DNA of 64,000 bases from Shewanella sp. MTB7 (GTDB lineage: Bacteria > Pseudomonadota > Gammaproteobacteria > Enterobacterales > Shewanellaceae), in NCBI RefSeq assembly GCF_027571385.1, contig NZ_CP085636.1:5256501-5320500 (forward strand), read 5' to 3'. The first letter of the stretch is position 1. Each line of letters begins with the position of its first letter. Shown here piece by piece: positions 44,106 to 53,921 of the stretch. A model generated the notes under the pieces. It saw only the letters and a list, made by a program, of their open reading frames with translations, was not told the DNA's origin and did not search any database. The translations under genes were made by a program, and so were the position numbers.

Positions 44106-45014
44106 CTAGATGTATAAATTATTAGCCCAGCTCACGTTAACCTGACGGTTAATCTGGGTCCAACTGCTGCTATCATTATGGTTTTTCCAAGTAAAATCTG
44201 TGTACCAAGTACACCAATCTCGGCCATAGTAATAATCAGTTTTTCTCCAACCTGCATATAAATTAAATCGAGTACTCGTTTGACCATCTTCCAAGACATT
44301 TTTTCTATAAACCACCGCAGCCTCAGGTTTAAAGTCTGATCTCATCACTACTGGTAGCTGATTTTTGTCAATTAAATTACCTGCATTGCAGCTAGTCCAA
44401 CTCGACAATAACCAGTTTTTAGGCGGGGTGTTGTTACGAATGGTTTTATTCTCAATGTTCCAGCTTATGGTATCGTTGTTTTGACTAAAGTCAGCAACAG
44501 TTTCAAACTCCGCCTGATCATAAGTCACACGATGACTCCAATCGACTCCTCCACCTATAGTTGGCGATTGCCCAGCCGTAAAGCCTAAATTAAAACCTAT
44601 CGCTTCGCTCACACTCGCTGTGGCAATGGAGTTTGCTGGCGCATGATTAATATGCCTTAAGGGGGAGCCACTTACATAAGCCACTTTGAGTTTAAAAGCC
44701 GTTGGTACCGAGTAGCGATAATCTCCTCCATAAGTATATTCGTACATGGTCGCCTTAGAGGGAACATTAGTCATATCGAAACCTGAGCCCCCTTTAAGTA
44801 TCAACTTAACTTCTTTAACCCCTGTCGGCACATGAGATTGATTCCAAACATTTTGCACTGTATAGATTAATCGAATCTTTTTGGCTCTTGCATCAGCATC
44901 ATCTAGCTCAAGTAAACTTGAAGTGTAAGCTTTCAAAGTATCTTCAGCATGTGCAGCACTAGCAGTTCCACAGAGGCCAAGTAGAATTGCAGTATATAGT
45001 TGTCTCTTCTTCAT
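44106..45014 (-). CDS. Leukocidin/alpha-haemolysin-family beta-barrel pore-forming toxin
   Basis: 302 residues. The signal peptide MKKRQLYTAILLGLCGTASAAHA is cleaved before EDTLKAY. The body follows the leukocidin fold in order: a cap strand region with VPTAFKLKVAYV, a stem-like stretch near NSIATASVSEAIGFNLGF and IGGGVDWSH, and the C-terminal rim/cap block RSDFKPEAAVVYRKN ... TRFNLYAGWRKTDYYYG ... NRQVNVSWANNLYI. This aligns by eye with the GFSPDFATVI...YKIDWE end of staphylococcal alpha-haemolysin. It would be secreted as a monomer and assemble a ring pore in host membranes. It belongs with the leukocidin-class toxins found in marine vibrios. ATG 45020 and 45029 are alternative starts. The 360 bases upstream hold its promoter. 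Confidence 0.82.
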   Translation of the reverse strand: MKKRQLYTAILLGLCGTASAAHAEDTLKAYTSSLLELDDADARAKKIRLIYTVQNVWNQSHVPTGVKEVKLILKGGSGFDMTNVPSKATMYEYTYGGDYRYSVPTAFKLKVAYVSGSPLRHINHAPANSIATASVSEAIGFNLGFTAGQSPTIGGGVDWSHRVTYDQAEFETVADFSQNNDTISWNIENKTIRNNTPPKNWLLSSWTSCNAGNLIDKNQLPVVMRSDFKPEAAVVYRKNVLEDGQTSTRFNLYAGWRKTDYYYGRDWCTWYTDFTWKNHNDSSSWTQINRQVNVSWANNLYI

Positions 45015-45101
45015 TCTCATATTTCCCATATAGTGAGTCAGCAACCCAAGAATAGGGCTGCTGGCGATTTTAGACTTTGAGCTGGGGGTATTGGGAATCA
45101 T

Positions 45102-45463
45102 AAAACCTCATGGCTTAATATAAACCAACTGACTCTCCCCTCTATTTTCAGCTGAATATAAATTCAACTTTCAAGATGCTTTACTCAACGGTAAAGACCT
45201 CAAAAACACCATACATGACTATATTGACTTCTAGAATGATCAAAAATAGGAACATAAATCTCAAAATCGAGACGGTAGAAGTCATTTAGTTCGAATAGCG
45301 CGAGCTGAATGGCAAGTTCCGCTAATACGAGTCAAGTCACTTTCTCAGTCGCTGGATATTGGAATTTGGGAAGAGAGGATTAAACTGAGTATTTACTCAT
45401 AATTCAACAGGGGTAAAAAAGAGGCTACCAATATAACAGAAGCAGTGATTCTGTTACGCTATT
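45102..45463. other. Intergenic region upstream of the toxin gene
   Basis: A 362-base gap containing the promoter region of the toxin gene and the 3' flank of the DMT gene. A TTATTCAC-like or other named regulator site was not recognised, and no ORF or strong hairpin was seen. Confidence 0.4.
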
Positions 45464-46363
45464 TTAGGCGGAAGTTCGATTAAGATAAGAGCGTCCCAAT
45501 ACCAGCAGCATGATCCCGCCTAATACCATACATGAGGCGATAACCAAACGCTGTGACACGACTTCATTAGCGAAGAGTACGCCACCAATGGCAGCGATAA
45601 TTGGCACTAGAAGTTGCACTGCTGCCGCTTGTGTTACCGACAAGCCTCTAATGGCAAAATACCAAACTGAATAACCAACCCCAGAGGCTATCGCACCTGA
45701 CATCACCGCCAACATTATACCCGCTTGAGACAGGTTAGCATTTTGAATTGTGACAAGAAGCAAAATAGCGATAAAAGGTAATGTTCTCATAAAATTATAA
45801 GCCGTATCTGAGATTGGATCTGTACATCCCCTGCCTCTTACGGTGTATACGCCCCACGCAACGCCTGAAATAGTCATTAAGATAAAGCCTGTCATTGATG
45901 GCGTGCTTAGACTCGGCATCACTAAATAAACAAATCCGCTAAAAGCGATCACAACTCCAGTCCACTCAAGGTAATGCAACCGATTACCTGAAAATATGCT
46001 TATCAAGATCATCGTGATCTGCACCGCACCAAACAGGATTAACGCACCGATCCCTGTATCGAGAGAAACATAAGCATATGAAAAAGTCACCGCATAGAGG
46101 AAGAGTAAAAAACCAGCTAACCAAGATCCCTTGGCTTGATTACCACCTAGTACAGTAGACGATTGCCTTTGCTGGATAAACTTAGCCAGTAACAAGATAA
46201 TCACTAGCACTAAGATCCCAGACAGCAACCGAATGACGGTAAAACTTGCAGCATCAATGGCTTCATCACCTAACGCCAGACGACAAAAGACTGAGTTACC
46301 AGCGAATGCTAATAATGCAAAACCAGTCGCCAACAGGATTTTTAACTTAGCTGGATTCATCAC
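45464..46363 (-). CDS. EamA/DMT-family inner-membrane exporter
   Basis: 299 residues with ten hydrophobic helices in two EamA repeats. The first repeat begins LLATGFALLAFAGNSVFCRLAL and the second TMISGVAWGVYTVRGRG, ending VPIIAAIGGVLFANEV. Members export amino acids or other metabolites, or serve as unspecific metabolite permeases. It stands between the toxin and the hydrolase-OsmC gene, all on the minus strand but with sizeable gaps, so no functional link is implied. The substrate cannot be read from sequence. Confidence 0.85.
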   Translation of the reverse strand: MMNPAKLKILLATGFALLAFAGNSVFCRLALGDEAIDAASFTVIRLLSGILVLVIILLLAKFIQQRQSSTVLGGNQAKGSWLAGFLLFLYAVTFSYAYVSLDTGIGALILFGAVQITMILISIFSGNRLHYLEWTGVVIAFSGFVYLVMPSLSTPSMTGFILMTISGVAWGVYTVRGRGCTDPISDTAYNFMRTLPFIAILLLVTIQNANLSQAGIMLAVMSGAIASGVGYSVWYFAIRGLSVTQAAAVQLLVPIIAAIGGVLFANEVVSQRLVIASCMVLGGIMLLVLGRSYLNRTSA

Positions 46364-46481
46364 AAGATTGATCCTATAAAAAATGACTAAAATAAATTAC
46401 TGACACATAGTTAAGTATCTGCAGATACAAATATTTGAACGAAAATTCCTGCCAACAATCAACATCATAAACTGAATTTAT

Positions 46482-47690
46482 TCAGTTCTTAAGTTCAGTA
46501 GTCACCACTAATTTACTGTGTAACGTCTTATGAACCGGACACTTTTCCGAAATAGCCAACAAGGCTTGTTTTTGCTCATTACTGAGATCACCGATCAACT
46601 CTATCTCTCGAGTTAACGTGTCTAACTGCCCCTTGCCTGACTCACAATTCTCACAGTCCTGTATATATGTTCTATTATGAGTAAGATCTATCTTAATATC
46701 TTGTAATGGCCACTTTTTTCGCTCCGCATACATACGCATTGTCATGGAGGTACATGCACCAAGTGCAGCTAGTAGATGCTCATAGGGATCTGGCCCCAGA
46801 TTTTTACCTCCAACCTCTAAGGGCTCATCAGCCAGCCATGTATGGCTATCGCTAATGATGGTTTGAGTAAACTTATGATCTCGTTCTTCAACTAGAAGGT
46901 GTCCTGAGGCAACCTTTTGCAACGACCGAGGAGAAATTGAAAAGTCCAGATAACGACTGCTCCAACTGGCAATCACATTGGCGACGTAATCTGCATCAAC
47001 TTTATTGGTTAACAGATGATTGGCTGAATCTAAACTTACGAAGCTTTTAGGGTGTTTTGCCTGAGTGTATATACTTTCCGCCTGATCAATAGAAACCGTA
47101 TCATCAACGGGCGAGTGCATCACTAGTAGGGCTTTTTTATCCAAAGTAAAACCCTGTTTAGCATGTTGTGCCAGATCATCTATAAACTGTTTTTTAATGG
47201 TAAATTGTCGGGGGCCTAAATTGACATGTGCTAGCCCCTGGGACTTAATTTCATCCATTGAAGCAGCAAAGTTATGTTCTACATGCTCAGGACTTGCAGG
47301 AGCCCCGATGGTCACAACCGCCTTGCTTTCAGGGATCTGATTGGCAATGGCTAACACTGCAGCTCCGCCTAAGCTATGACCAATAAGTAACTGCGGCGCG
47401 TCATATTCATCCCTTAAAAAATCAGCTGCTGCTTTAAGATCATCAAGATTGGAGGAGAAGTTAGTATTAGCAAAGTCACCATCACTATTACCCAAGCCGG
47501 TAAAATCAAATCTGAGGACGGCAATTCCTTGCTGAACCAGTGCACGGGAGATCCGTGAGGCTGCGGCAATATCTTTACCACAGGTAAAGCAGTGAGCAAA
47601 AAGCGCATAAGCGCCTATCTCTCCAACGGGCCGCTCTAACAAGCCAGCTAAGATCACACCTTGACTGGGAAACTCGATTTTTTCTCTCAT
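46482..47690 (-). CDS. Alpha/beta-hydrolase fused to OsmC-like domain
   Basis: 402 residues. The first 250 form an alpha/beta hydrolase with nucleophile Ser106 in GHSLGGAA, Asp in HSPVDDTV and His in DSANHLLT. The last 140 form an OsmC/Ohr-like domain with the paired redox cysteines in [12 protein letters not shown] and [18 protein letters not shown] segment adds two more cysteines. This two-domain architecture recurs widely in proteobacteria and is usually annotated as an osmotic or peroxide-stress protein; the hydrolase substrate is not known. It is divergent from a BCCT betaine transporter, consistent with a stress theme. Confidence 0.88.
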   Translation of the reverse strand: MREKIEFPSQGVILAGLLERPVGEIGAYALFAHCFTCGKDIAAASRISRALVQQGIAVLRFDFTGLGNSDGDFANTNFSSNLDDLKAAADFLRDEYDAPQLLIGHSLGGAAVLAIANQIPESKAVVTIGAPASPEHVEHNFAASMDEIKSQGLAHVNLGPRQFTIKKQFIDDLAQHAKQGFTLDKKALLVMHSPVDDTVSIDQAESIYTQAKHPKSFVSLDSANHLLTNKVDADYVANVIASWSSRYLDFSISPRSLQKVASGHLLVEERDHKFTQTIISDSHTWLADEPLEVGGKNLGPDPYEHLLAALGACTSMTMRMYAERKKWPLQDIKIDLTHNRTYIQDCENCESGKGQLDTLTREIELIGDLSNEQKQALLAISEKCPVHKTLHSKLVVTTELKN

Positions 47691-48072
47691 CTTAATAACC
47701 TCGTAGTAAGGGCAATTTATCGGACATTTAGAGTATGTAAGTGAAGCTTACGACATGACTCAATATGAGACCTGACCAAACAGTAAAAGCTTTCCTATTG
47801 GTACATTACCTCAAAGACTTTAGATTATCAGATACGCATCACACTTCAGGCTTAATCTAGATATAAGTCTGTCGACAAAAATCACAATTCACATTAAATT
47901 ATATAAAATTTACATTACATTACTAAGAACTTAGGTAAACAAACCACACCTAGCACTTCAGAATACGCAACTCTAATAAACTTAAGCATTAACATAAGTC
48001 CAACCCCTGTCTTTCTTCAAGATAAGGGAACTCTTTGTAGTGCATATTCTCTCAATAATGTTTTCAGTTGTT
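47691..48072. promoter_or_regulatory. Divergent promoter region, hydrolase-OsmC / BCCT, with operator-like site
   Basis: TTTCCTATTGG at 47791-47801 matches 11 consecutive bases of the glycine-cluster palindrome at 37081-37100 (complement strand). No ORF was found. The start of the BCCT gene is uncertain within the last 50 bases. Confidence 0.45.
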
Positions 48073-50040
48073 ATGGATAATAAAAAAATGAAAAAACACT
48101 TTGAACTCATCGATAAACAAACATTTTTTGGTGCATTAGCGCTCCTTTTCGCCGTGGTCATCCCCTTAATTATTTTCCCTGAAGAGGGGGCTGAGTGGAT
48201 TGCTGTAGCAAAAACGTTTATGACTGACAAATTAGGTTTCGCCTATTTAGGCTTAGGCTTATCTGCATTTTTCTTTATGATTTACATCGTTTTTTCTGAT
48301 ATTGGTCAGATCAAGTTGGGGGATCCAGATGAGAAACCTGAATTTGCCCTTGCCTCTTGGGCCGCCATGCTTTTTTGTGGTGGCATCGGAGCCAGTATTT
48401 TGTACTGGGGAACCATTGAGTGGGCCTATTATTACCAAAACCCACCTTTCCAACTAGAAGCTGGCAGTGAAGAAGCGATTCGTTGGGCTGCGACCTATGG
48501 TCTTTTCCATTGGGGACCCATTGCCTGGTGTATCTATATGATCCCAGCGATCCCTATCGCCTACTTCTTCTATGTTCGCAAACAACCTGTACTCAAAGTT
48601 TCAGCGGCATTGATGCCTGTGATTGGTGAAGCCAATAGTGTTGGTAAGTTAGGTAAGTTCATCGACATCCTGTTTATTTTTGGTTTATTAGGCGGCGCTG
48701 CAACCACTTTAGGTTTAGCTGCTCCACTGATTAATGAGGGAATAAGTTATCTATTTGGCATTCCGGCAACGACCGGCAGTCAAATTGGTGTACTCATGTT
48801 ATGTACCGCATTATTTGCCTACTCCTCTTATCAAGGTATGGACAAAGGTATTAAGGTACTGAGTAACATTAACTTTTGGGGCGCATTAGCCTTATTAGCT
48901 TTTGTACTTGTTTGTGGGCCTACCATCTTTATGCTAGAAACCGGTCTGGATTCAATCGGCCGTATGCTATCTAACTTCTTCGTTATGGCAACTTGGGCAG
49001 AACCTTTTGGTGGCATGGGTCCATTTGAAGATACTCATTTCCCACAGGATTGGACCATTTTCTACTGGGCGTGGTGGTTGGTCTTTGCGCCAAGTATGGG
49101 TCTGTTTGTTGCTCGAATTTCTCGCGGAAGAACCATCAGAGGCATGGTCGCAGGTGCGGTGTTCTTTGGCTCACTCGGCTGCTCAATGTACTTTATGATC
49201 TTAGGGAACTACGGACTGTCGTTACAGTTGTCTGGACAACTCGATGTGATCAGTATCTTGAATATCGAGGGCCCTACTCGCGCTATTTTTGCTATTTTGG
49301 AACAACTTCCTTTTAGCACGGTAGTCATCGCTGTATTTACCTTGTTATGTATCATCTTCACCGCAACGACTTTCGACTCAATCTCATATATTCTGGCATC
49401 CGTTGTACAGAATAATGTCACAGAAGATCCGATGCGTTGGAACCGATTATTCTGGGCCTTTACCCTCTCCTTAATGCCATCAACATTGATGTTTATGGGC
49501 GGGTTAGCCACATTGCAAACCGCAGCGATTGTGGGGGGACTCCCCTTGCTAGTCATTGCAGTCATGTTGATGATTTCGGGCGTTAAAGCCGCAACTTTTG
49601 ATTTGAGCCATCAAGATGATTATGTGGATCCGGTGATCCACATTTCTGAGCTACCTGACGTGGATCCTTGGAGCAAAGAGGGTCAAGCCCTAGCACGTTT
49701 CGAGCTACTACGTGATAGCGCAATTGAGGCTGCAGACCTTGAACGTGAAGCGTTAGACGCTATCTGGTTACTCAAGAAGCAGCTACGCAGAGAAGCACTT
49801 TCTCGAGGCGAATCTAGCTTAGATCTTGGTGATGCACCTGATGAAATCATCACTGAGCTATACCGACTGGGCGAAGAAGCAATGAAAGCGAAGGAGCGTA
49901 AATTAGAGGCTTCTGAGCAATCACAAGCCGCTCGTACAGCCTTTGATGACCTTATGCGTGACAAAGCTGACGATGAGCAGCTACTCGCTCAAGAGGAAGT
50001 TAAAGCTGCCATTCAGGCCAGACTCAATAACCCAATTTAA
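48073..50040 (+). CDS. BCCT-family betaine/choline/carnitine transporter with long C-terminal tail
   Basis: 655 residues from ATG 48073; GTG 48040 (with AAGGGA ten bases away), ATG 48058 and ATG 48088 are alternatives. Twelve membrane helices end at about residue 525. The BCCT signature WTIFYWAWWLVFAPSMGLFVARISRGRTIR is clear, with the tryptophan box in helix 8. About 130 charged residues follow (from DDYVDPVIHISELPDVDPW), including a probable coiled coil rich in Glu, Arg and Ala. Osmosensing BCCT proteins such as BetP use such tails, so activity may be osmotically regulated. A strong terminator follows. Confidence 0.9.
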   Translation: MDNKKMKKHFELIDKQTFFGALALLFAVVIPLIIFPEEGAEWIAVAKTFMTDKLGFAYLGLGLSAFFFMIYIVFSDIGQIKLGDPDEKPEFALASWAAMLFCGGIGASILYWGTIEWAYYYQNPPFQLEAGSEEAIRWAATYGLFHWGPIAWCIYMIPAIPIAYFFYVRKQPVLKVSAALMPVIGEANSVGKLGKFIDILFIFGLLGGAATTLGLAAPLINEGISYLFGIPATTGSQIGVLMLCTALFAYSSYQGMDKGIKVLSNINFWGALALLAFVLVCGPTIFMLETGLDSIGRMLSNFFVMATWAEPFGGMGPFEDTHFPQDWTIFYWAWWLVFAPSMGLFVARISRGRTIRGMVAGAVFFGSLGCSMYFMILGNYGLSLQLSGQLDVISILNIEGPTRAIFAILEQLPFSTVVIAVFTLLCIIFTATTFDSISYILASVVQNNVTEDPMRWNRLFWAFTLSLMPSTLMFMGGLATLQTAAIVGGLPLLVIAVMLMISGVKAATFDLSHQDDYVDPVIHISELPDVDPWSKEGQALARFELLRDSAIEAADLEREALDAIWLLKKQLRREALSRGESSLDLGDAPDEIITELYRLGEEAMKAKERKLEASEQSQAARTAFDDLMRDKADDEQLLAQEEVKAAIQARLNNPI

Positions 50041-50066
50041 TCGTTGATTAAGCTATAGCACTTAAT

Positions 50067-50105
50067 AAAAAAAGCGGGTTTGCCAATGGCAAACCCGCTT
50101 TTTTA
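50067..50105. terminator. Bidirectional terminator between BCCT and porin
   Basis: Perfect 11-base stem GCGGGTTTGCC / GGCAAACCCGC with an AAT loop, flanked by As on the left and Ts on the right, so it works on both strands for the convergent genes. Confidence 0.92.
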
Positions 50106-50131
50106 TTATTTATCTTAGTTATAAATATATA

Positions 50132-51253
50132 TTAGAAATAGTAAGACATCGCAATCGTAAAGCGACTGTTCCAGCTGTCATCGGCATCATCAGCCAATCC
50201 AAGACCATCATCACCTAGCCAAACCGCATTCTTGCCTAAGTAATGATCGAAATAGATATTAAACTTGCCATAGCTGACATACATACCAGTAGTATTCACA
50301 TAAGACTTATCAAACTTTTCCAAGTCAGGTGAAACCACTGAGTAATCGTTGTAGAAGGTAATAGAGCCCCAAGTCGTTGGGATCTTCTTCGAAAGGTTAG
50401 CTGCAATAGTACTGGCTTTGGCGGCTGCACCGTAAGTGCCATTACCTAGCCCCATTATAACGATATCAGTATCAATCAGACCATCATCGTATTGATCGAA
50501 GTCTACTGCGGCATATTGCAGTTGTAACTGGTAGCCTTCATAAGTAGCGTCGAAAAATGCAGTGTAGTTTAAAGTATCACCATTTTCACCAGCTTTATTA
50601 TCATAGAGTTGACCAATCTCAACCGACGCGCCCACTAATAGCGCGAAGTTATCTTGATCATAACGATAAGATTGGCGAGCGGCGATAGTATTAGAGCGTG
50701 TAGAATTGTAAGCCATAACATCACCGTCGGCATTTGTATATTCTACGTTCGAAACCGTACCAGCGAAATCACGACCGTCGCCATAAGCTGAACCCGTTAA
50801 ATAAGCAATTTCAGTTTGGAAACCATCGGCGTAACGGTAGTCCATCGACGCACCTAGACCGTAATCATCTTCGATACCGTAGTAATAGTTTACAGAGTAC
50901 CACCAGTTATGGGATGTCAGGTTGTTACTGCCCGAAGGCTTGCGGATTAAACCCGCATTAAAGGTAAGATCGTCACTCGCTTTATACCAGAAATAACCAT
51001 GCTTTAAATAGTCATAGCCACTCTTCAAACGGTAATTGACGGACACCCCGTACTCATCATTTTCCCCGAAAGAGTCATCAAAAGTTAGCATCACTTGTGA
51101 AAAAGAGATGTCACCTTTACGATCTTCTAGCTCTTGAGAGAAATCGCTGTAATCATAAGTAAATTCGACTCCACCACCCAAACCAGCAACTGCTGCTGTC
51201 GATGTAGAAGCTAAGAGAAGAGCAAGTGACGCAGTTATTTTATTAATTTTCAT
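50132..51253 (-). CDS. Outer-membrane porin-like beta-barrel protein
   Basis: 373 residues. The signal peptide MKINKITASLALLLASTSTAAVA ends before GLGGGVEF. The mature chain is a series of alternating strands with aromatic girdles (WWYSVNYYYGIEDDYGLGASMDYRYADG) and finishes with FTIAMSYYF, the terminal phenylalanine needed for outer-membrane insertion. It looks like a 16-strand porin of the phosphate-selective/general type, but I cannot name the specificity. It converges with the BCCT gene, sharing its terminator. A long upstream region contains phased AGTTACAAC-type repeats. Confidence 0.85.
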   Translation of the reverse strand: MKINKITASLALLLASTSTAAVAGLGGGVEFTYDYSDFSQELEDRKGDISFSQVMLTFDDSFGENDEYGVSVNYRLKSGYDYLKHGYFWYKASDDLTFNAGLIRKPSGSNNLTSHNWWYSVNYYYGIEDDYGLGASMDYRYADGFQTEIAYLTGSAYGDGRDFAGTVSNVEYTNADGDVMAYNSTRSNTIAARQSYRYDQDNFALLVGASVEIGQLYDNKAGENGDTLNYTAFFDATYEGYQLQLQYAAVDFDQYDDGLIDTDIVIMGLGNGTYGAAAKASTIAANLSKKIPTTWGSITFYNDYSVVSPDLEKFDKSYVNTTGMYVSYGKFNIYFDHYLGKNAVWLGDDGLGLADDADDSWNSRFTIAMSYYF

Positions 51254-51856
51254 TTTATGTTCTTAAGGTTAATACTTAAACCAGCACTTAAGCCTATGCC
51301 AATTCACTGCCGGCTTCATTTTCCAGCTTAGGTATTATTATTGTTTTTATGCCGTATTATGTTTACACTTAATACAGGCCGCATTGTTCAACAGCATATG
51401 TTAGGCATTGCTTATCTAGTGATTATTTTATCGTATTCTATGGTGCAAAATAAACATTCGAATCCATCATCCGAATCACTATTTATATCAACCAATAATA
51501 AAACATAAAAGTTATCAACTACCACTTGCAAAAGAACCACAACCCCGCTGGAATCCAGTTACAACGCAGCTACAATTTCAGCCCAACCAAGTTACAACTT
51601 TAGCTTTAATAGATAAACTTTCACTTTTAATCAAACAGAGATACATTTCATAGTTAATATTAAAAGATAATAAAAACATTAATAGTCCACATATTTACTG
51701 CTTGATTAATTACGTTACCACTTATCGTTATTTATACTCAACCACTGTCATTTCAACTTTAGACTTTGCTCACTAATAATAGTGACATATCGTTATCAGC
51801 ATAAAATAACCCTGGTATAAACTGAATTTACATCACTGCAAGCAGATACAAACCCA
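51254..51856. promoter_or_regulatory. Gene-free 600-base region upstream of the porin, with phased repeats
   Basis: AT-rich gap holding the porin promoter. The nonamer AGTTACAAC occurs at 51557-51565 and 51590-51598, with a close variant AGCTACAAT at 51568-51576, spaced 11 and 22 bases. No ORF is supported here. Confidence 0.55.
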
Positions 51857-52942
51857 TCAGAGTTTAAAATTTAAACTCTCAGGTATAGTGACGCCGTGCC
51901 CAGCTAAGCCATTAAGTGACAAATAGCCATTATTTTTTGTATATCCTCCCCATTCATCCACAAGAATTAGGGGAGTAGCCAAGTCAATACAGGTCATCAA
52001 CAATTTCTCTGGAACTGACTTGGCTAAGTGCATCACGGCGGCGGCGGCAACAGGCGAGCACCAGACTCCATCCATTCTTAAGGGAACTGAATGAGCGACC
52101 AAGATATCTCGTGCAGCTTGAGCGATGGCTAAAGAGCCGAGATGAGAAGGTTTTACCACCGCTGCCGACACTACACCATCACTGCAAGCTCGAGTGATCG
52201 CAGCTAGGGATTTTAAGCATTGATCAAAGCAGGTCTTCTTACCCGATTGCTCCGCAAAGTCCCTGTTCTCCTCATAGGTGTAACACGGCTCCTCCCAAAT
52301 AAAGCGATCGTCATCATAGTGAGAGGCAAACACCTTAGCGGTATCGAGATCCAGCGCGCCATTAAAATCGAGCAACAATGATTGTTCCTTACTGAGATAA
52401 GGCAATATGGCGTCGATACGCGCGAGGTTAAGATCGACGCTTTTACCGTCCAGCTTAATCTGTACCACGCGCCGCCCTTCAGCCCTAACGCTCATATCGC
52501 TGGCCATTTTTTCTGGGGCCTCACATGAAAGTGATAAATAGTCAGCCAATGGCGCATCTGAACTGCCGCCAAAAACCGAGTACATTGGGACATTCGCAGA
52601 CTTACACAGCAGATCGTAATAGGCCGTTTCCAGTGCAAATGAAAGCGCATTATAGCGGCAGTCTCTGGCGCGGAGTTTAGCTGCAAGATGTAAGACTTCA
52701 TGGAAGCTAAGATCCTTCAACTCCTGAAGTAGCGCATCTTCCATGTTGAATATTGTCGCTAAGTCATAGCCAGGATCAGTGATCAGCTCACCATGTCCGG
52801 TCAATCCATCTTTTCTGCTTATCTTCAGAATTCGAGAATAGATGACTTTTTGTGTGACATAAGACATCACATAACCATCACCCTCAAGTTCAGGTCTGAA
52901 TTGTGCTACTGATAATGTTATATCGCCCACGGTATTCTCCAT
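51857..52942 (-). CDS. Enolase-superfamily (muconate-lactonising/dipeptide-epimerase subgroup-like) enzyme
   Basis: 361 residues with the N-terminal capping domain and C-terminal barrel of the superfamily. Likely metal ligands are Asp192 (LLDFNG), Glu217 (IWEEP) and Asp240 (CFDQCL); acid/base lysines are Lys163 (VQIKLDG) and Lys264 (AVVKPSHLG). The usual K-x-K pair is Q-x-K here. Enzymes with this two-lysine layout catalyse epimerisation, racemisation or syn-elimination: dipeptide epimerase, N-acyl amino acid racemase, hydroxyproline-betaine epimerase. Clustered with BCCT, RidA, PhzF-like and dipeptidase-like genes, a betaine or amino-acid derivative is a reasonable substrate guess. Confidence 0.8.
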   Translation of the reverse strand: MENTVGDITLSVAQFRPELEGDGYVMSYVTQKVIYSRILKISRKDGLTGHGELITDPGYDLATIFNMEDALLQELKDLSFHEVLHLAAKLRARDCRYNALSFALETAYYDLLCKSANVPMYSVFGGSSDAPLADYLSLSCEAPEKMASDMSVRAEGRRVVQIKLDGKSVDLNLARIDAILPYLSKEQSLLLDFNGALDLDTAKVFASHYDDDRFIWEEPCYTYEENRDFAEQSGKKTCFDQCLKSLAAITRACSDGVVSAAVVKPSHLGSLAIAQAARDILVAHSVPLRMDGVWCSPVAAAAVMHLAKSVPEKLLMTCIDLATPLILVDEWGGYTKNNGYLSLNGLAGHGVTIPESLNFKL

Positions 52943-52947
52943 TAAAT

Positions 52948-53853
52948 TTATGATTCAACTATTACTTTTAACTTAGGACTAGCACTTACTTGTTGACGTT
53001 GACTCAAATATCCTTGAGTCATCCCTGAAAGGATGATGAATATGCAGCCAGAAATTTGCAGCGCATTCAAAGACTCAGAAAATAGTACCCAACCTAAGCC
53101 AACCACAACGATGGCTTCGACATACGCCAAAGTGCCATAGGTCACTGAAGGTAGATTTCGCAATGCTTGCACGGCACACATGGTGGCAAAAAAACCTGAG
53201 ATCAGTCCAATGGCGATTAGCCAGAATGTCTGATCTAAACTGGGTATCTGTGGTGTACTCAATACAAAAGGCAGAATGCATAAGGCGCCGACAGACAGTT
53301 GCACCAAAGTACTTTGATAGGGTGAATCTGAAGAGGGCTTGCGGTTCAGCAGCATAAAGGCGCTATAGGCAACGAGTGAAAGTAAGGAGTAGAAAATGCC
53401 GTATATTTCATCCTCCCTATCACTAAAATCTAAGGTAAACTCCATCATCATGCAAAAACCAAACAAAGCAGTGGCAATGACTACAATATTTTCTATACGG
53501 AGTTTTTCATTAAAAAAGAAGTGGGCGTATACAGCACAAACAAGTGGTGCCAAATAAATAATCATGATGACATTTGCCATGTCGGTATAATTCATGGCTT
53601 GTATATAGAAAAACATAAACCCGGCCAGAGTTAAACCATTCACAACTGTCCTTGCTTTAGGTTTGTGAATAATCTTCTCTCCTTTACGCATAGTCATCAT
53701 ATAAATAAGCATAAAGAATGCACCTAAGAATAGGCGATAAAATGTAATGTGTTCGGCAGGCATTTGCGCGTAACGAGCAAATGCAGCCACGCTGCCAAAA
53801 CTTGCAGCGGCTATTACAGCTAGAAATATAAATTTATAATTTGAATGTTGCAC
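52948..53853 (-). CDS. EamA/DMT-family exporter
   Basis: About 301 residues from GTG 53853; the frame extends upstream to another GTG at 53916, five bases from the RidA stop, but the first helix (FIFLAVIAAASFGSVAAF) then has an unusually long charged lead. Ten membrane helices in two EamA repeats are visible. Members move amino acids and other small metabolites. It lies between ridA and the enolase-superfamily gene in one minus-strand unit, so it may export a pathway intermediate or excess product. The substrate is unknown. Confidence 0.82.
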   Translation of the reverse strand: MQHSNYKFIFLAVIAAASFGSVAAFARYAQMPAEHITFYRLFLGAFFMLIYMMTMRKGEKIIHKPKARTVVNGLTLAGFMFFYIQAMNYTDMANVIMIIYLAPLVCAVYAHFFFNEKLRIENIVVIATALFGFCMMMEFTLDFSDREDEIYGIFYSLLSLVAYSAFMLLNRKPSSDSPYQSTLVQLSVGALCILPFVLSTPQIPSLDQTFWLIAIGLISGFFATMCAVQALRNLPSVTYGTLAYVEAIVVVGLGWVLFSESLNALQISGCIFIILSGMTQGYLSQRQQVSASPKLKVIVES

Positions 53854-53921
53854 AATAGATACTCTAGTCACCACCTCGAAAGAATTCACACTCGCTCTTA
53901 ACCGAGGCGGTTCCACTTTTA

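Noticed and set aside
43356..45014. Classical toxin-antitoxin pair
   Set aside because: The toxin has an export signal and a leukocidin fold, so the pair does not fit intracellular type II systems.
49683..49964. Ser/Arg-rich minus-strand frame in the BCCT tail
   Set aside because: It is antisense to the charged coiled-coil tail and reflects its codon composition.
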